From NCBI RefSeq assembly GCF_014466955.1, contig NZ_AP023396.1, positions 1,240,001-1,304,000 of the forward strand: a stretch of DNA of 64,000 nt. Direction: 5' to 3'. Within the stretch, counting starts at the first letter, position 1. Each line of letters starts with the position of its first letter. Both the position numbers and the translations under genes were made by a program. Positions 22,261 through 29,886 of this stretch are shown here, one piece after another. Below the pieces are notes generated by a model, which searched no databases, had not been told where the DNA came from, and worked only from the letters and a program-made list of their open reading frames with translations. This DNA comes from Nocardia wallacei (GTDB lineage Bacteria; Actinomycetota; Actinomycetes; Mycobacteriales; Mycobacteriaceae).

Positions 22261-22567
22261 TTGATCAGCGTCGGCTCCCTCTCCCTCCAGGCCGCGCCCG
22301 GTGCCGAAACCGGCCCGATCTCCGCCGCATACTCAGCGTCGAAGACCTTCCTCAACGCCGTCACGATCCGATACGCCAAAGAACTCAGTGACACCAACAT
22401 CCTGATCAACTGCGGTTGCCCCCGGTTTCACCGCAACGGACCTCAACGGCTTTCGCGGTTACCGCACCCCCGCACAAGGAGCGGCAATCGCGATTCACCT
22501 CGCGAACCTCCCCGACAGCGGACCGACTGGGGGATTCTTCGATGACGCCGGAACGATGCCCTGGTGA
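22261..22567 (+). pseudogene. SDR C-terminal remnant with frameshift
   Basis: Directly after ychF the sequence encodes the C-terminal half of a short-chain dehydrogenase: the catalytic-type YSASK motif with flanking ISAA and TFLNAVTIRYAKEL, then ILIN. At 22411-22415 one extra G shifts the frame. In the shifted frame the family ending continues perfectly: VAPGFTATDLNGF, RTPAQGAAIAIHLA, GPTGGFFDDAG, MPW, stop at 22567. The N-terminal Rossmann glycine motif is absent. This is therefore a truncated and frameshifted gene. Confidence 0.85.
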
Positions 22568-23223
22568 CAGGTTCAGATGGTCGTGCCACGATCTATCGGG
22601 TGGAGACCGACTCGTCGCGGTTGGCGGATTACCTGGCGGCCCGTCCGTATTGTCGTGCCGAGGTACTTACGAAGCCATCGCCCGTCCCGGCGGCGCGTGG
22701 TGTCTACGGCTGGTGGTTCCGGAGATTGCCGGCTGGGATCGACGCTGGATGCTGCGTCACAAAGGATGGTCTTACGCTGCTCTACACCGGAATCGGACCG
22801 TCGAAGCCGCCCTCGAACGGCAAGGCGCCAAGTCGGCAGACCCTCAGATCGAGGATCAGGACCCATTACACGGGTAATGCGGCCGGTTCGACGCTCCGGT
22901 TGACACTCGGGTGTCTGCTATCGGATCAGCTCGGGATCGAACTCCGCTTGTTCGGTTCGGGCAGGCGATTGCATTTCGGTTCGGGTGAACGTCTGTTGTC
23001 GCAATGGATGCACGAAAACGCGCTGGTTTCATGGATAACCGATCCAACGCCCTGGGAGCTCGAGGACGAGCTGATCGCGACGCTCGATCTGCCGTTGAAT
23101 CTGAAAGGCAACGCGCGCAACGGGTTTCATACGGTTCTTACGGCAGCCAGGTCGGCAGCGAGAATTCGCGCGGCCGGTCTGCCGGTGCTGGCCAATCCGG
23201 GCGTAGGCGGCCGCTGGCCGTAG
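22564..23223 (+). CDS. GIY-YIG nuclease-fold protein
   Basis: A 219-residue protein starting at GTG that overlaps the SDR remnant stop (GTGA). The GIY motif appears as GVYGWWF (residues 46-52) and the YIG motif as LLYTGIG (72-78). The Arg-containing helix TLRSRIRTHYTGN and the GSTLRLTLGCLL segment follow; WELEDELI supplies a candidate catalytic Glu. The fold is used by homing endonucleases and UvrC; this stand-alone actinobacterial type has no assigned role. It sits in an accessory cluster with lower GC than flanking core genes. Confidence 0.78.
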   Translation: MTGSDGRATIYRVETDSSRLADYLAARPYCRAEVLTKPSPVPAARGVYGWWFRRLPAGIDAGCCVTKDGLTLLYTGIGPSKPPSNGKAPSRQTLRSRIRTHYTGNAAGSTLRLTLGCLLSDQLGIELRLFGSGRRLHFGSGERLLSQWMHENALVSWITDPTPWELEDELIATLDLPLNLKGNARNGFHTVLTAARSAARIRAAGLPVLANPGVGGRWP

Positions 23224-23331
23224 TGGCCGATATCGCCGGACTGAAGCGGAACGCTCCTTCCCGCGCGGTCGGGAGCGGACCACGACGTGGCGGGTTCTCA
23301 TCCCCACGATATGAATGGGCGTTTCGGTCAG

Positions 23332-23460
23332 TCATTCGGCGTCCAGAAGCTCTCGTGCTTCGAACTCGCCTCGTTCCGCGTCGTCTGCGGACTCGAGCAG
23401 GCGTACTCCACCGTGGGTGGTGAGGACGTGGAGCGTCTCGTGGATTGGGTTTGCAGTCAT
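23332..23460 (-). CDS. Possible 42-residue acidic small protein
   Basis: A short frame starting at ATG encodes MTANPIHETLHVLTTHGGVR and ends with an acidic helix (GEFEARELLDAE). Codons are predominantly G/C-ending and the frame lies 57 bases downstream of, and in the same orientation as, the NUDIX gene, so it may be the second gene of that unit. The ribosome binding site is weak (AGAGA). No family was recognised. Confidence 0.4.
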   Translation of the reverse strand: MTANPIHETLHVLTTHGGVRLLESADDAERGEFEARELLDAE

Positions 23461-23517
23461 GGCGAGTCTCTGTCGACGTTGTATGAGAGCTGTGGACCGT
23501 ATGCTGGTTCGGTCAAA

Positions 23518-23991
23518 TCAGCCGATGTAAGGGTGGGGCAGCGTGGCGTAGCCGTGGTTGATGCGGAGGCGGATCGACGGGTGAATAGGTAAGGTGGCTA
23601 GTTCGTTTCGAGATGTCCACCTTACGTTCGGGGATTCGGGGCTGGGCTTCAAGGTGTCGGTGCCTGTTGGGTGTGCTTTGAAACAGATCGAGAACTGTTG
23701 GCGTACTTCGCCGTCCGAGTAGGCCATGATGTGTCTGGGGTCGCTGTAGATACCTACCAAGCATGTGACTTCTATGTCTATGCCGGTTTCCTCTCGCGTT
23801 TCTCGTACTGCTGTTTCGGTGATGTACTCGCCGAAGTCCTGGGCGCCGCCGGGTATGGCCCACAGACCGTTGTCGCTTCTCTGGATGAGGAGTACGCGGT
23901 TGTCGGCGTCTCGGACGAAGGCTGTTGCTGCGACGACGATGCTGTTCGGCTGAGGTGCGTTCGGGTCGTCGTAGTATTCGACGCGGGACAT
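23518..23991 (-). CDS. NUDIX hydrolase
   Basis: A 157-residue enzyme with a full Nudix box at residues 49-71 (GAQDFGE, seven residues, RETREETGI). Members hydrolyse nucleoside diphosphates linked to other moieties; the substrate is not predictable. The ATG at 23991 is preceded by GGAGG six bases away. It is divergent from a HAD hydrolase with a gap of only 77 bases, so the promoters are closely packed. Confidence 0.9.
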   Translation of the reverse strand: MSRVEYYDDPNAPQPNSIVVAATAFVRDADNRVLLIQRSDNGLWAIPGGAQDFGEYITETAVRETREETGIDIEVTCLVGIYSDPRHIMAYSDGEVRQQFSICFKAHPTGTDTLKPSPESPNVRWTSRNELATLPIHPSIRLRINHGYATLPHPYIG

Positions 23992-24068
23992 ATAATCCTC
24001 CGCTCGGACCGAGCAACGCTCAGGCGGGACCAGCGTTCGCCCCGGAACCTACAGGTACGGTTGGGATC

Positions 24069-24740
24069 GTGATTTCGGCGGTGGTGTTCGACGTTGGTGA
24101 GACGCTTGTCGATGAGACTCGGGAGTATGGGACGTGGGCTGATTGGTTGGGGGTTCCGCGGCATACGTTTTCGGCGGTATTCGGTGCGGTTATCGCGAGT
24201 GGGCGCGACTACCGGGAGGCGTTTCAGGCGTTCCGGCCTGGGTTCGATCTGACTCGTGAGCGGCAAGCCCGGATCGATGCGGGCGATCCGGAGACTTACG
24301 GGGAGGAGGACCTCTACGCCGATGTTCGGCCCGCGTTGTCCAGGTTGCAGGAGATGGGGGTATGGGTGGGTGTCGTTGGTAACCAGACAGTTCGGTCCGG
24401 CAGGATTCTGAGGAGTCTGAACCTTCCGACGGATTTTGTTGCGACATCGGATGATTGGGGTGTCGCGAAGCCGTCGGTGGAGTTCTTCGCGAAGGTGGTC
24501 GAGGTGGCGCCGTGCAGTGCTGGACAGATCGTGTACGTCGGTGACCGCATCGACAACGATGTCGCGCCTGCCAAGAAGGTTGGCATGCGGACCGCCTACA
24601 TCCAGCGCGGTCCATGGGGCTGGATTCTCCGCGACCAGCAAGTGGTCGCGGACATGTCGGACTGGCGGATCCGGGAGCTGACTGAGTTGCCGGAAATCGT
24701 TGCGGCGGAGAATGGTTCGGCTAACCAATCAGTGAGTTGA
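24069..24740 (+). CDS. HAD-superfamily hydrolase
   Basis: A 223-residue HAD protein starting at GTG. Motif I is FDVGETLVDE with nucleophile Asp8; the usual second Asp is replaced by Gly10, a variant seen in some HAD groups and possibly affecting phosphatase chemistry. Motif III includes KPSVEFFAK and motif IV is VGDRIDNDVAPAKKVGM. Its last 20 bases overlap the convergent XRE-TPR regulator gene. Substrate unknown. Confidence 0.88.
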   Translation: MISAVVFDVGETLVDETREYGTWADWLGVPRHTFSAVFGAVIASGRDYREAFQAFRPGFDLTRERQARIDAGDPETYGEEDLYADVRPALSRLQEMGVWVGVVGNQTVRSGRILRSLNLPTDFVATSDDWGVAKPSVEFFAKVVEVAPCSAGQIVYVGDRIDNDVAPAKKVGMRTAYIQRGPWGWILRDQQVVADMSDWRIRELTELPEIVAAENGSANQSVS

Positions 24741-25992
24741 CTGTTGTGTGCCAGTCGTAGAGTCGATTGTCGAGGCTCCGGACGGCTGGCAGCGAATCCC
24801 ACTGGCGAAGCGTCTGACGGACCGCCTTGATGCGTTCCATTGCCGTCGCGTACCAGTTGCGACCAAGGATATCGAGCGCTTCCTCGAGATGTGTGCAGGC
24901 TTGCTCGGGGTTCGCCTCCAGCGCTGAGGCGGCCGCCAGGTCCGCAAGATAGATGGATCGCTGTTTGATCGAGTCGTCGGGGAGGTCCGAGAGGACTCGC
25001 TCGAGAGCTTCGCGTGCCTCTCTGCCCCGCCCGGCGGCGATGAGGGTGTTCCCCTTGAACCCGGCAAGTCGAGTGGGCGAGAACCAATCGAGCCAGGCCG
25101 GAGATGGATTGGTTTCACTGTCGTATTCGCTATAGGTCTCCTCGGCATGCTGGAGCAGTTTGAGAGCACGGCGGGTATCGCCGAACCGTGTCTCGATTTC
25201 GGCTTCCACGGCATCGAGCCATGCGACCATTTCGGCGCTGGCGTTGCCCCGGCGTGCGAACGTTCGAGCGGCTCGAAGACGGTCGCGAGCTTCTTCCGCA
25301 CGTGACGGGTCGCCGGAGAAGGCCGGAGCGAATGCCATGTGGGCCAGCGTCGCCGAGCCGAGCAGCGCATCGTCGGCCTCGTGGGCTGCTTGAAGTGCCG
25401 ACACCAAGCTTCTTTGGGCGAGTTCTGGCTTCTGAAGATCGAAGAACTCGATCCGTCCGGTAAGCAGACTCGACTCGGAAACCGCCCGGGCCAGAAGCGT
25501 TTTCGCGGGCGAAGGCACCCGTTGAAGTAGGTCCAATCCTAGCGCCGAATGCTCGGCAACAGCATGATGCAGCCGTACCACAGGCACCGACCAATAGAGG
25601 TGCCGATAGGAAACGGTGATCGCCATGAAGTCGGTCGCGACCGACGGCGGGAGGGTGGACATCGGTGCACCGAAACGTCTCGGAACCCAATTTTCGGATG
25701 TGGGAGCGCCCGAAGGCTTCTTGATGCCGGGCGCTTCGTCCTCTGTCCAAGGGGGAGTGAAGCCGAGGTCGGTAATGGGCCGTTTGAACAGGGCCTCCAG
25801 GGCGGCTGCGTGTTCGGGGTGTGGCCAAGGCGATTCGCTGGATTCCCAACGACGAACCGTCCGCGTGCTGATCGAAATGCGCAGTCCGACTGCATGTGCC
25901 GTGTCATTGAGCGCTTCCGCGAGGGCGGCTTGCGACCGGTATCCGAGGGCCTGGCGGGCCGCGCGTAGTGCGGAGTTTCCTGAAGTCGTCAT
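24721..25992 (-). CDS. XRE-type helix-turn-helix regulator with TPR-like C-terminus (module A)
   Basis: A 423-residue protein. Residues about 8-50 form an XRE-like DNA-binding domain (SQAALAEALND, then ISTRTVRRWESSESPWP). The rest is helical and repeat-like, resembling TPRs, including segments such as ALKLLQHAEETYSEYD and AREALERVLSDLPDD. Such regulators in actinobacteria sense a small ligand or partner through the helical domain. It is divergent from two small genes (26207 and 26506), and a perfect palindrome lies 13 bases upstream of its start. A second regulator of similar design occurs at 45626. Confidence 0.85.
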   Translation of the reverse strand: MTTSGNSALRAARQALGYRSQAALAEALNDTAHAVGLRISISTRTVRRWESSESPWPHPEHAAALEALFKRPITDLGFTPPWTEDEAPGIKKPSGAPTSENWVPRRFGAPMSTLPPSVATDFMAITVSYRHLYWSVPVVRLHHAVAEHSALGLDLLQRVPSPAKTLLARAVSESSLLTGRIEFFDLQKPELAQRSLVSALQAAHEADDALLGSATLAHMAFAPAFSGDPSRAEEARDRLRAARTFARRGNASAEMVAWLDAVEAEIETRFGDTRRALKLLQHAEETYSEYDSETNPSPAWLDWFSPTRLAGFKGNTLIAAGRGREAREALERVLSDLPDDSIKQRSIYLADLAAASALEANPEQACTHLEEALDILGRNWYATAMERIKAVRQTLRQWDSLPAVRSLDNRLYDWHTTVNSLIG

Positions 25993-26004
25993 GCCACCAG
26001 GCTA

Positions 26005-26019
26005 GTCCTCTATGAGGAC
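26005..26019. promoter_or_regulatory. Palindromic candidate operator upstream of XRE-TPR regulator
   Basis: GTCCTC-TAT-GAGGAC is a perfect 6-bp inverted repeat 13 bases before the regulator's ATG. A related element, GTCCTCTCTATGGAC, begins at 26046, and another ATGTCC half-site lies near 26068. The series of half-sites between divergent genes suggests autoregulation and control of the small genes at 26207-26673. Confidence 0.55.
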
Positions 26020-26206
26020 ATCGTGCGCGGAAGGGGCGTCGTTATGTCCTCTCTATGGACTCTTGTATGTCCTTTCTTCGTCATCCTTCTAGCGAGAGCA
26101 TTCACGCATCAAAGCTCGCCGTCCGGGTGGGCAAAGGCGCTCGGAGATCGATCTCCCGACACGGATGTGCCGACCGGACCGGACATGACAGAACGAGGGG
26201 TGACTC

Positions 26207-26509
26207 ATGAGGCGGCTTCCGACGGCTATGGGATGGATCGATCCCGATATGTCGGATTCTTTGGAATGGGATGTGGCGCAGGTGCGGCGGTTGGCCCGGC
26301 GGCTAGGCTACCAGCTGATCTGGCGCGGTGACTCTCCGGTTCGGTTGGTCGATCAGGTCCGCGCCGAGGAGGTCGATGTGGTGCTTGTACCCGCGCCGTA
26401 CCATCTCGGGGTGCTCGAGATCGACGCGGTCACGCACATTGCCGATATTGAGACGGCTTGTCCGCGTCTGTCTTTCAGTCGTTGGGCCGTGGGGAGTGGC
26501 GGCAGATGA
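26207..26509 (+). CDS. Small protein with degenerate resolvase-like fold (module A)
   Basis: A 100-residue protein starting MRRLPTAMGWIDPDMSDS with a GAGGGG ribosome binding site. The order of elements (PTA-strand, D-x-S-D, helix, LGY strand, helix, VDVVLVPAPYHLG strand) resembles the N-terminal catalytic fold of serine recombinases, but no recombinase active site is evident. The protein at 44751-45410 shares the same layout (PTA, DVSD, LGY, VDAIVAY). The next gene overlaps its stop by four bases. The function is unknown and the fold relation is inference. Confidence 0.6.
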   Translation: MRRLPTAMGWIDPDMSDSLEWDVAQVRRLARRLGYQLIWRGDSPVRLVDQVRAEEVDVVLVPAPYHLGVLEIDAVTHIADIETACPRLSFSRWAVGSGGR

Positions 26510-26673
26510 GTGGATGGGTAGTGGTGGGGCTTGTTGCCGCGGTGGTTATTCCGGCGGCGGTTCTGGGAGCGGCGTTGTTCTGGCCGCATAGGCCGCCAAC
26601 GGGCCGGTCGGTCAACGTTATTCGTCGTGTCGAGGCTGAGGACCGTTTTGAAGGGGGAGGGAAGGCGCTGTAG
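26506..26673 (+). CDS. Small single-span membrane protein (module A)
   Basis: A 55-residue protein beginning at an ATG that overlaps the preceding stop (ATGA). Residues 3-27 form one transmembrane helix (WVVVGLVAAVVIPAAVLGAA), followed by a basic/acidic cytoplasmic or exported tail (NVIRRVEAEDRFEGGG). Tight coupling to the resolvase-like gene suggests the two act together. No family was recognised. Confidence 0.6.
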   Translation: MSGWVVVGLVAAVVIPAAVLGAALFWPHRPPTGRSVNVIRRVEAEDRFEGGGKAL

Positions 26674-26843
26674 GTCGTTGCGGTGGAGTGGTCGATCGAG
26701 TGCTCAATGTCCGCGAGCAGTCGGGTGCAGTGGCGAGCCGGGGTCGGTCGCTGATGGGAGTGGGTGGCTGACTTTTCTACAAGACACGGGCGTTGTCGCT
26801 GGGCAGGGTTGGGGTGCTGCGGGACGAAAGGAAAGGGGCTCTC

Positions 26844-27770
26844 ATGGGCGACACCAGTGCCAGGTCGGTGATGGGACGGCGTTTCAAGTCGGTGGGTGTT
26901 GCGGTGTTGGCCGCCTTGGTGATTGGTGGTGCGGGGGGCGTTGGGAATGCCGCGCCGGAGGGCTCATACGAGGGGATGGTGACGGTGACCGGCGGAGACG
27001 TCCATGTCGTGACGGACGGGAAGCCGCGGGCCGAGGCGGTGGTACTGGTGCATGGGTTGGGTGGGTCGGTGGGGTGGTGGGAGGAGGTGATGCCCGCGTT
27101 GCGGGACAAGTACGTGTTGCGGATCGATCTGCTCGGGCACGGGCAGTCGGCGAAATCCGAGAGTGGGTACAGCATCGCGGAGCAGGGCAGTCGGGTCGGG
27201 GAGGTGCTCGATCGGCTCGGTGTGCGGCGGGCGGTTGTGGTCGGGCATTCCACGGGTGGATATGTGGCGACGGCGCTGGCCGAGCAGCGACGAGGACTTG
27301 TCGAGGCGCTCGCGTTGATCGATTCCGGGCCACGGCTCGATGCGTTGACCGACAACGGCCCTGCGGGGGAGTTGCTGCTCAATCCCGCTATCGGGCAACC
27401 GTTGTGGCCGTTGCTGCCGGATGCTGCGATTCGGTATTCCATGAGCAGTGCCTTCAGTTGCGATGTGCCGATCCCCGATCGGCTGGTCGCTGATTTCCGG
27501 GGTATGACCTATCGCAGCGTCACCGCGACATCAAATGCCTCGGACGAGTATTTGCGAGATCGGGTCGAATCGGATCGGCTCGTGGACCTCCACCTGCCCA
27601 CCATGGTGATCTACGGCGTGCAGGACAAGCGTTGGCCCGCGGAGTCTTTCGAGGAATATCGTCGGGTACCGAATGCGCGGCTCGAGTCCCTCGATTGCGG
27701 CCACACCCCGATGCTCGAGAATCCCGATATTACCGGCGCCCTCATCCGCGACTTCGCAGAGAATCACTGA
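26844..27770 (+). CDS. Secreted alpha/beta hydrolase
   Basis: A 308-residue enzyme with a signal peptide (RRFKSVGVAVLAALVIGGAG, cleavage near GNAAPEG). The alpha/beta-hydrolase elements are present: oxyanion HGLGGS, nucleophile elbow GHSTGG, acid in YGVQDKRWP and His in DCGHTPMLENPD. GAAAGGGG upstream supports the ATG at 26844 over an earlier start. It precedes an FAD monooxygenase by 65 bases and may share transcription. The substrate is unknown. Confidence 0.87.
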   Translation: MGDTSARSVMGRRFKSVGVAVLAALVIGGAGGVGNAAPEGSYEGMVTVTGGDVHVVTDGKPRAEAVVLVHGLGGSVGWWEEVMPALRDKYVLRIDLLGHGQSAKSESGYSIAEQGSRVGEVLDRLGVRRAVVVGHSTGGYVATALAEQRRGLVEALALIDSGPRLDALTDNGPAGELLLNPAIGQPLWPLLPDAAIRYSMSSAFSCDVPIPDRLVADFRGMTYRSVTATSNASDEYLRDRVESDRLVDLHLPTMVIYGVQDKRWPAESFEEYRRVPNARLESLDCGHTPMLENPDITGALIRDFAENH

Positions 27771-27835
27771 ACAGGGCTCCAGCGCCCGACCACCACCGAG
27801 TACGAGGGCAACTACCCAAACCAACGGAGGCGCAG

Positions 27836-29056
27836 ATGCGGATCCTGATCTCCGGCGCCAGTATCGCCGGTCCCGTACTGGCGTACTGGCTTGCGCGGCA
27901 GGGCTTTTCGGTCACGGTGGTCGAACAGGCGCCCGCACCGCGCAAGACCGGCGGCCACGCGGTCGACCTGTTCCGGCCCGCGATGGACATCTCGGAGAAG
28001 ATGGGTGTGCTGGCTCGCATCGAGGAGCGGACGACCGGCACGCGGAGGTTGGCGCTCGTCCCGGAAGGTGGGCGGCCGGTCCGGGTGGACTTGGCCAAGG
28101 TCTTCGGCGCCGCCTCCGATCGGCACGCCGAGATCATGCGCGACGATCTGAGCGAGATCTATTACGAGGCATCCCGCGACGACGCCGAGTACCTGTTCGG
28201 CGACTCGATCACCGCGATCGCACCCGACGGTGCGGTGCGGTTCGAGCAAGCCGCGCCGCGCCGCTTCGATGTGATCGTCGGTGCGGACGGCCTGCATTCC
28301 ACCGTGCGCCGCCTGGTCTTCGGCGCCGAGTCCGGTTTCACCGTCGGCACCGGGGCATACCTCGCGGTGCTCACGCTGCCCGCCGCCACCGGCATCGATG
28401 GTGAACTCCGCATCCATGTCGGCGTCGGCCGCACCGCCGGGATGTACAGCGCGCGACATCTCGGGGAGGCGCGGGCACTGTTCCTGTTCCGCAGCCGACA
28501 TCCACTCGACTACCACCACCGCGACGTACCCCGGCAGAAGGAACTGTTGCGCGCCGCGTTCACCGGCGTGGATCCCGAGGTGCGGCGCTGGCTCGACGCC
28601 CTCGACGACACCGACGCCTTCTACTTCGACTCCATCACCCAACTGCGCATGGACACCTGGTCACGGGGAAGGGTGACGCTCGTCGGCGACGCGGGCTACT
28701 GCCCGGGGCCGGCGGTCGGCGGCAGTACGAGTCTCGCTGTCGTCGGCGCGTACGTCCTGGCCGGTGAGCTGGCACGGGCGGGCGGCGACCCCGACCGCGC
28801 GTTTCCCGCCTACGAGCGCGCGATGGCCGAGCACGTGCGCGGCAGCCATGCCGTCGGCCGGAGCGCGGCGAAAACGCTCATTCCCACCTCCCGGCTCGGT
28901 GTGCGGGGCCTGGCCCAGGGCACGCGCCTGCTCGCGGCCCTGCCCCCGTCGCTCGGCCGGGCCTTCCTCCGCCTCACCACCAAGAGCGCACGCGTCCACA
29001 ACGTCATGACAGTCGCCGACTATCCGGCCCCGCCGGGGCAGCGGGTCGACGCCTGA
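27836..29056 (+). CDS. FAD-dependent monooxygenase
   Basis: A 406-residue class A flavoprotein hydroxylase. The FAD-binding Rossmann motif is ISGASIAGPVLAYWLARQG at the N-terminus, the DG-type motif is VIVGADGLHSTVR, and the second FAD motif is VTLVGDAGYCPGPAVGGS. GGAGG lies seven bases before the ATG. Such enzymes hydroxylate aromatic or polyketide compounds and are often found in resistance or catabolic loci. The upstream hydrolase may belong to the same unit; the TetR gene further downstream is separated by a gene in opposite orientation. Confidence 0.9.
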   Translation: MRILISGASIAGPVLAYWLARQGFSVTVVEQAPAPRKTGGHAVDLFRPAMDISEKMGVLARIEERTTGTRRLALVPEGGRPVRVDLAKVFGAASDRHAEIMRDDLSEIYYEASRDDAEYLFGDSITAIAPDGAVRFEQAAPRRFDVIVGADGLHSTVRRLVFGAESGFTVGTGAYLAVLTLPAATGIDGELRIHVGVGRTAGMYSARHLGEARALFLFRSRHPLDYHHRDVPRQKELLRAAFTGVDPEVRRWLDALDDTDAFYFDSITQLRMDTWSRGRVTLVGDAGYCPGPAVGGSTSLAVVGAYVLAGELARAGGDPDRAFPAYERAMAEHVRGSHAVGRSAAKTLIPTSRLGVRGLAQGTRLLAALPPSLGRAFLRLTTKSARVHNVMTVADYPAPPGQRVDA

Positions 29057-29084
29057 GAAGGATTGCGCCGGCACATCTTCGGTC

Positions 29085-29801
29085 CTACGCGCCGGTCACC
29101 ACCGGCGCCCTACCCCGCACCCGCCGCTCCCGCGTCAGCCCCCGCTCCAGCCACCACTCCGCCACCAGCAACGAGGAAGTCCACCCCAACCACGTGCCGA
29201 TCCCCGCGATCGTCTGCGTCATCAACTGCTCGTCGCCGTGAAATGTGGTGTGCAGCTGCGGACTCAGCGCGACGGTGAGGACGCCGCCCACCAGCCGGTT
29301 GAGGATGATCGACAGGGTGAGGGCGAAGCTGCGGATCATCCAGCGTCGATGGTCGGCGAAGCGGCGGCGCCGGGCCGCTCGCCAACCGGTGATCGTGACG
29401 GCGAGCCACAGCAGTGCCAGCATGACGTTGCTGACCCGGGCGACCGGGCCGAACGGGCTGGTCGCGCCGATCACGACGCCCGCGAGCCCGGCGGGCAGCA
29501 CACCGGCGAAGACGTACCAGCGGCCCATCCGCCGATGCACCGCCGAATACCTGCGCCGAAACCACGGCCACACCTGGAACCCGCAGAGCAGGATCGCGAT
29601 CGAGCCGCAGACCACGTGCACCACGAGCAGCGGATAGTGCGGCGCGAAGCCGGGATCCGGCACCCGCGACCGCGCCGGGTCGAGTGTCAGATACGGCGGC
29701 AGGGAGAAGGCGACGAAGGCGACGACGAGCACCAGCAGCGGGCCGACCCAGGGCCGCTGCCACCAGCGTCGTGAACTGTTCGTGCGCACAGGTATTGCCA
29801 T
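29085..29801 (-). CDS. DUF2306 membrane protein
   Basis: A 238-residue integral membrane protein with about six helices. The region VHVVCGSIAILLCGFQVWP and VHRRMGRWYVFAG, with FADHRRWMIRSFALT further on, is characteristic of DUF2306 proteins; the conserved His residues suggest haem or metal binding but this is not shown. The ATG at 29801 was chosen because the upstream extension crosses the operator region. It is divergent from the TetR regulator across a repeated palindrome, so it is the likely target of that regulator. Confidence 0.82.
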   Translation of the reverse strand: MAIPVRTNSSRRWWQRPWVGPLLVLVVAFVAFSLPPYLTLDPARSRVPDPGFAPHYPLLVVHVVCGSIAILLCGFQVWPWFRRRYSAVHRRMGRWYVFAGVLPAGLAGVVIGATSPFGPVARVSNVMLALLWLAVTITGWRAARRRRFADHRRWMIRSFALTLSIILNRLVGGVLTVALSPQLHTTFHGDEQLMTQTIAGIGTWLGWTSSLLVAEWWLERGLTRERRVRGRAPVVTGA

Positions 29802-29837
29802 GGTGGACCACCCTGAGATGTCGGAAGAACAACTACT

Positions 29838-29870
29838 GCGTAGAATATACGCAAAGCGTAGCGCATACGC
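29838..29870. promoter_or_regulatory. Duplicated TetR-type operator GCGTA-N5-TACGC
   Basis: Two identical imperfect palindromes, GCGTA-N5-TACGC, lie at 29838-29852 and 29856-29870, 18 bp centre to centre. Between them a third arrangement, TACGC-AAA-GCGTA (29848-29860), is formed. The outer arms extend to 10 bp (CTACTGCGTA at 29833 and TACGCAGTAG at 29866). The array sits between the divergent DUF2306 and TetR genes, in the only AT-rich patch of the gap. Confidence 0.75.
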
Positions 29871-29886
29871 AGTAGAGGAGGACAAG

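Noticed and set aside
24721..26673. Toxin-antitoxin pair
   Set aside because: The small proteins do not match toxin or antitoxin families I know and the regulator is a large XRE-TPR protein; a regulatory module is more likely.
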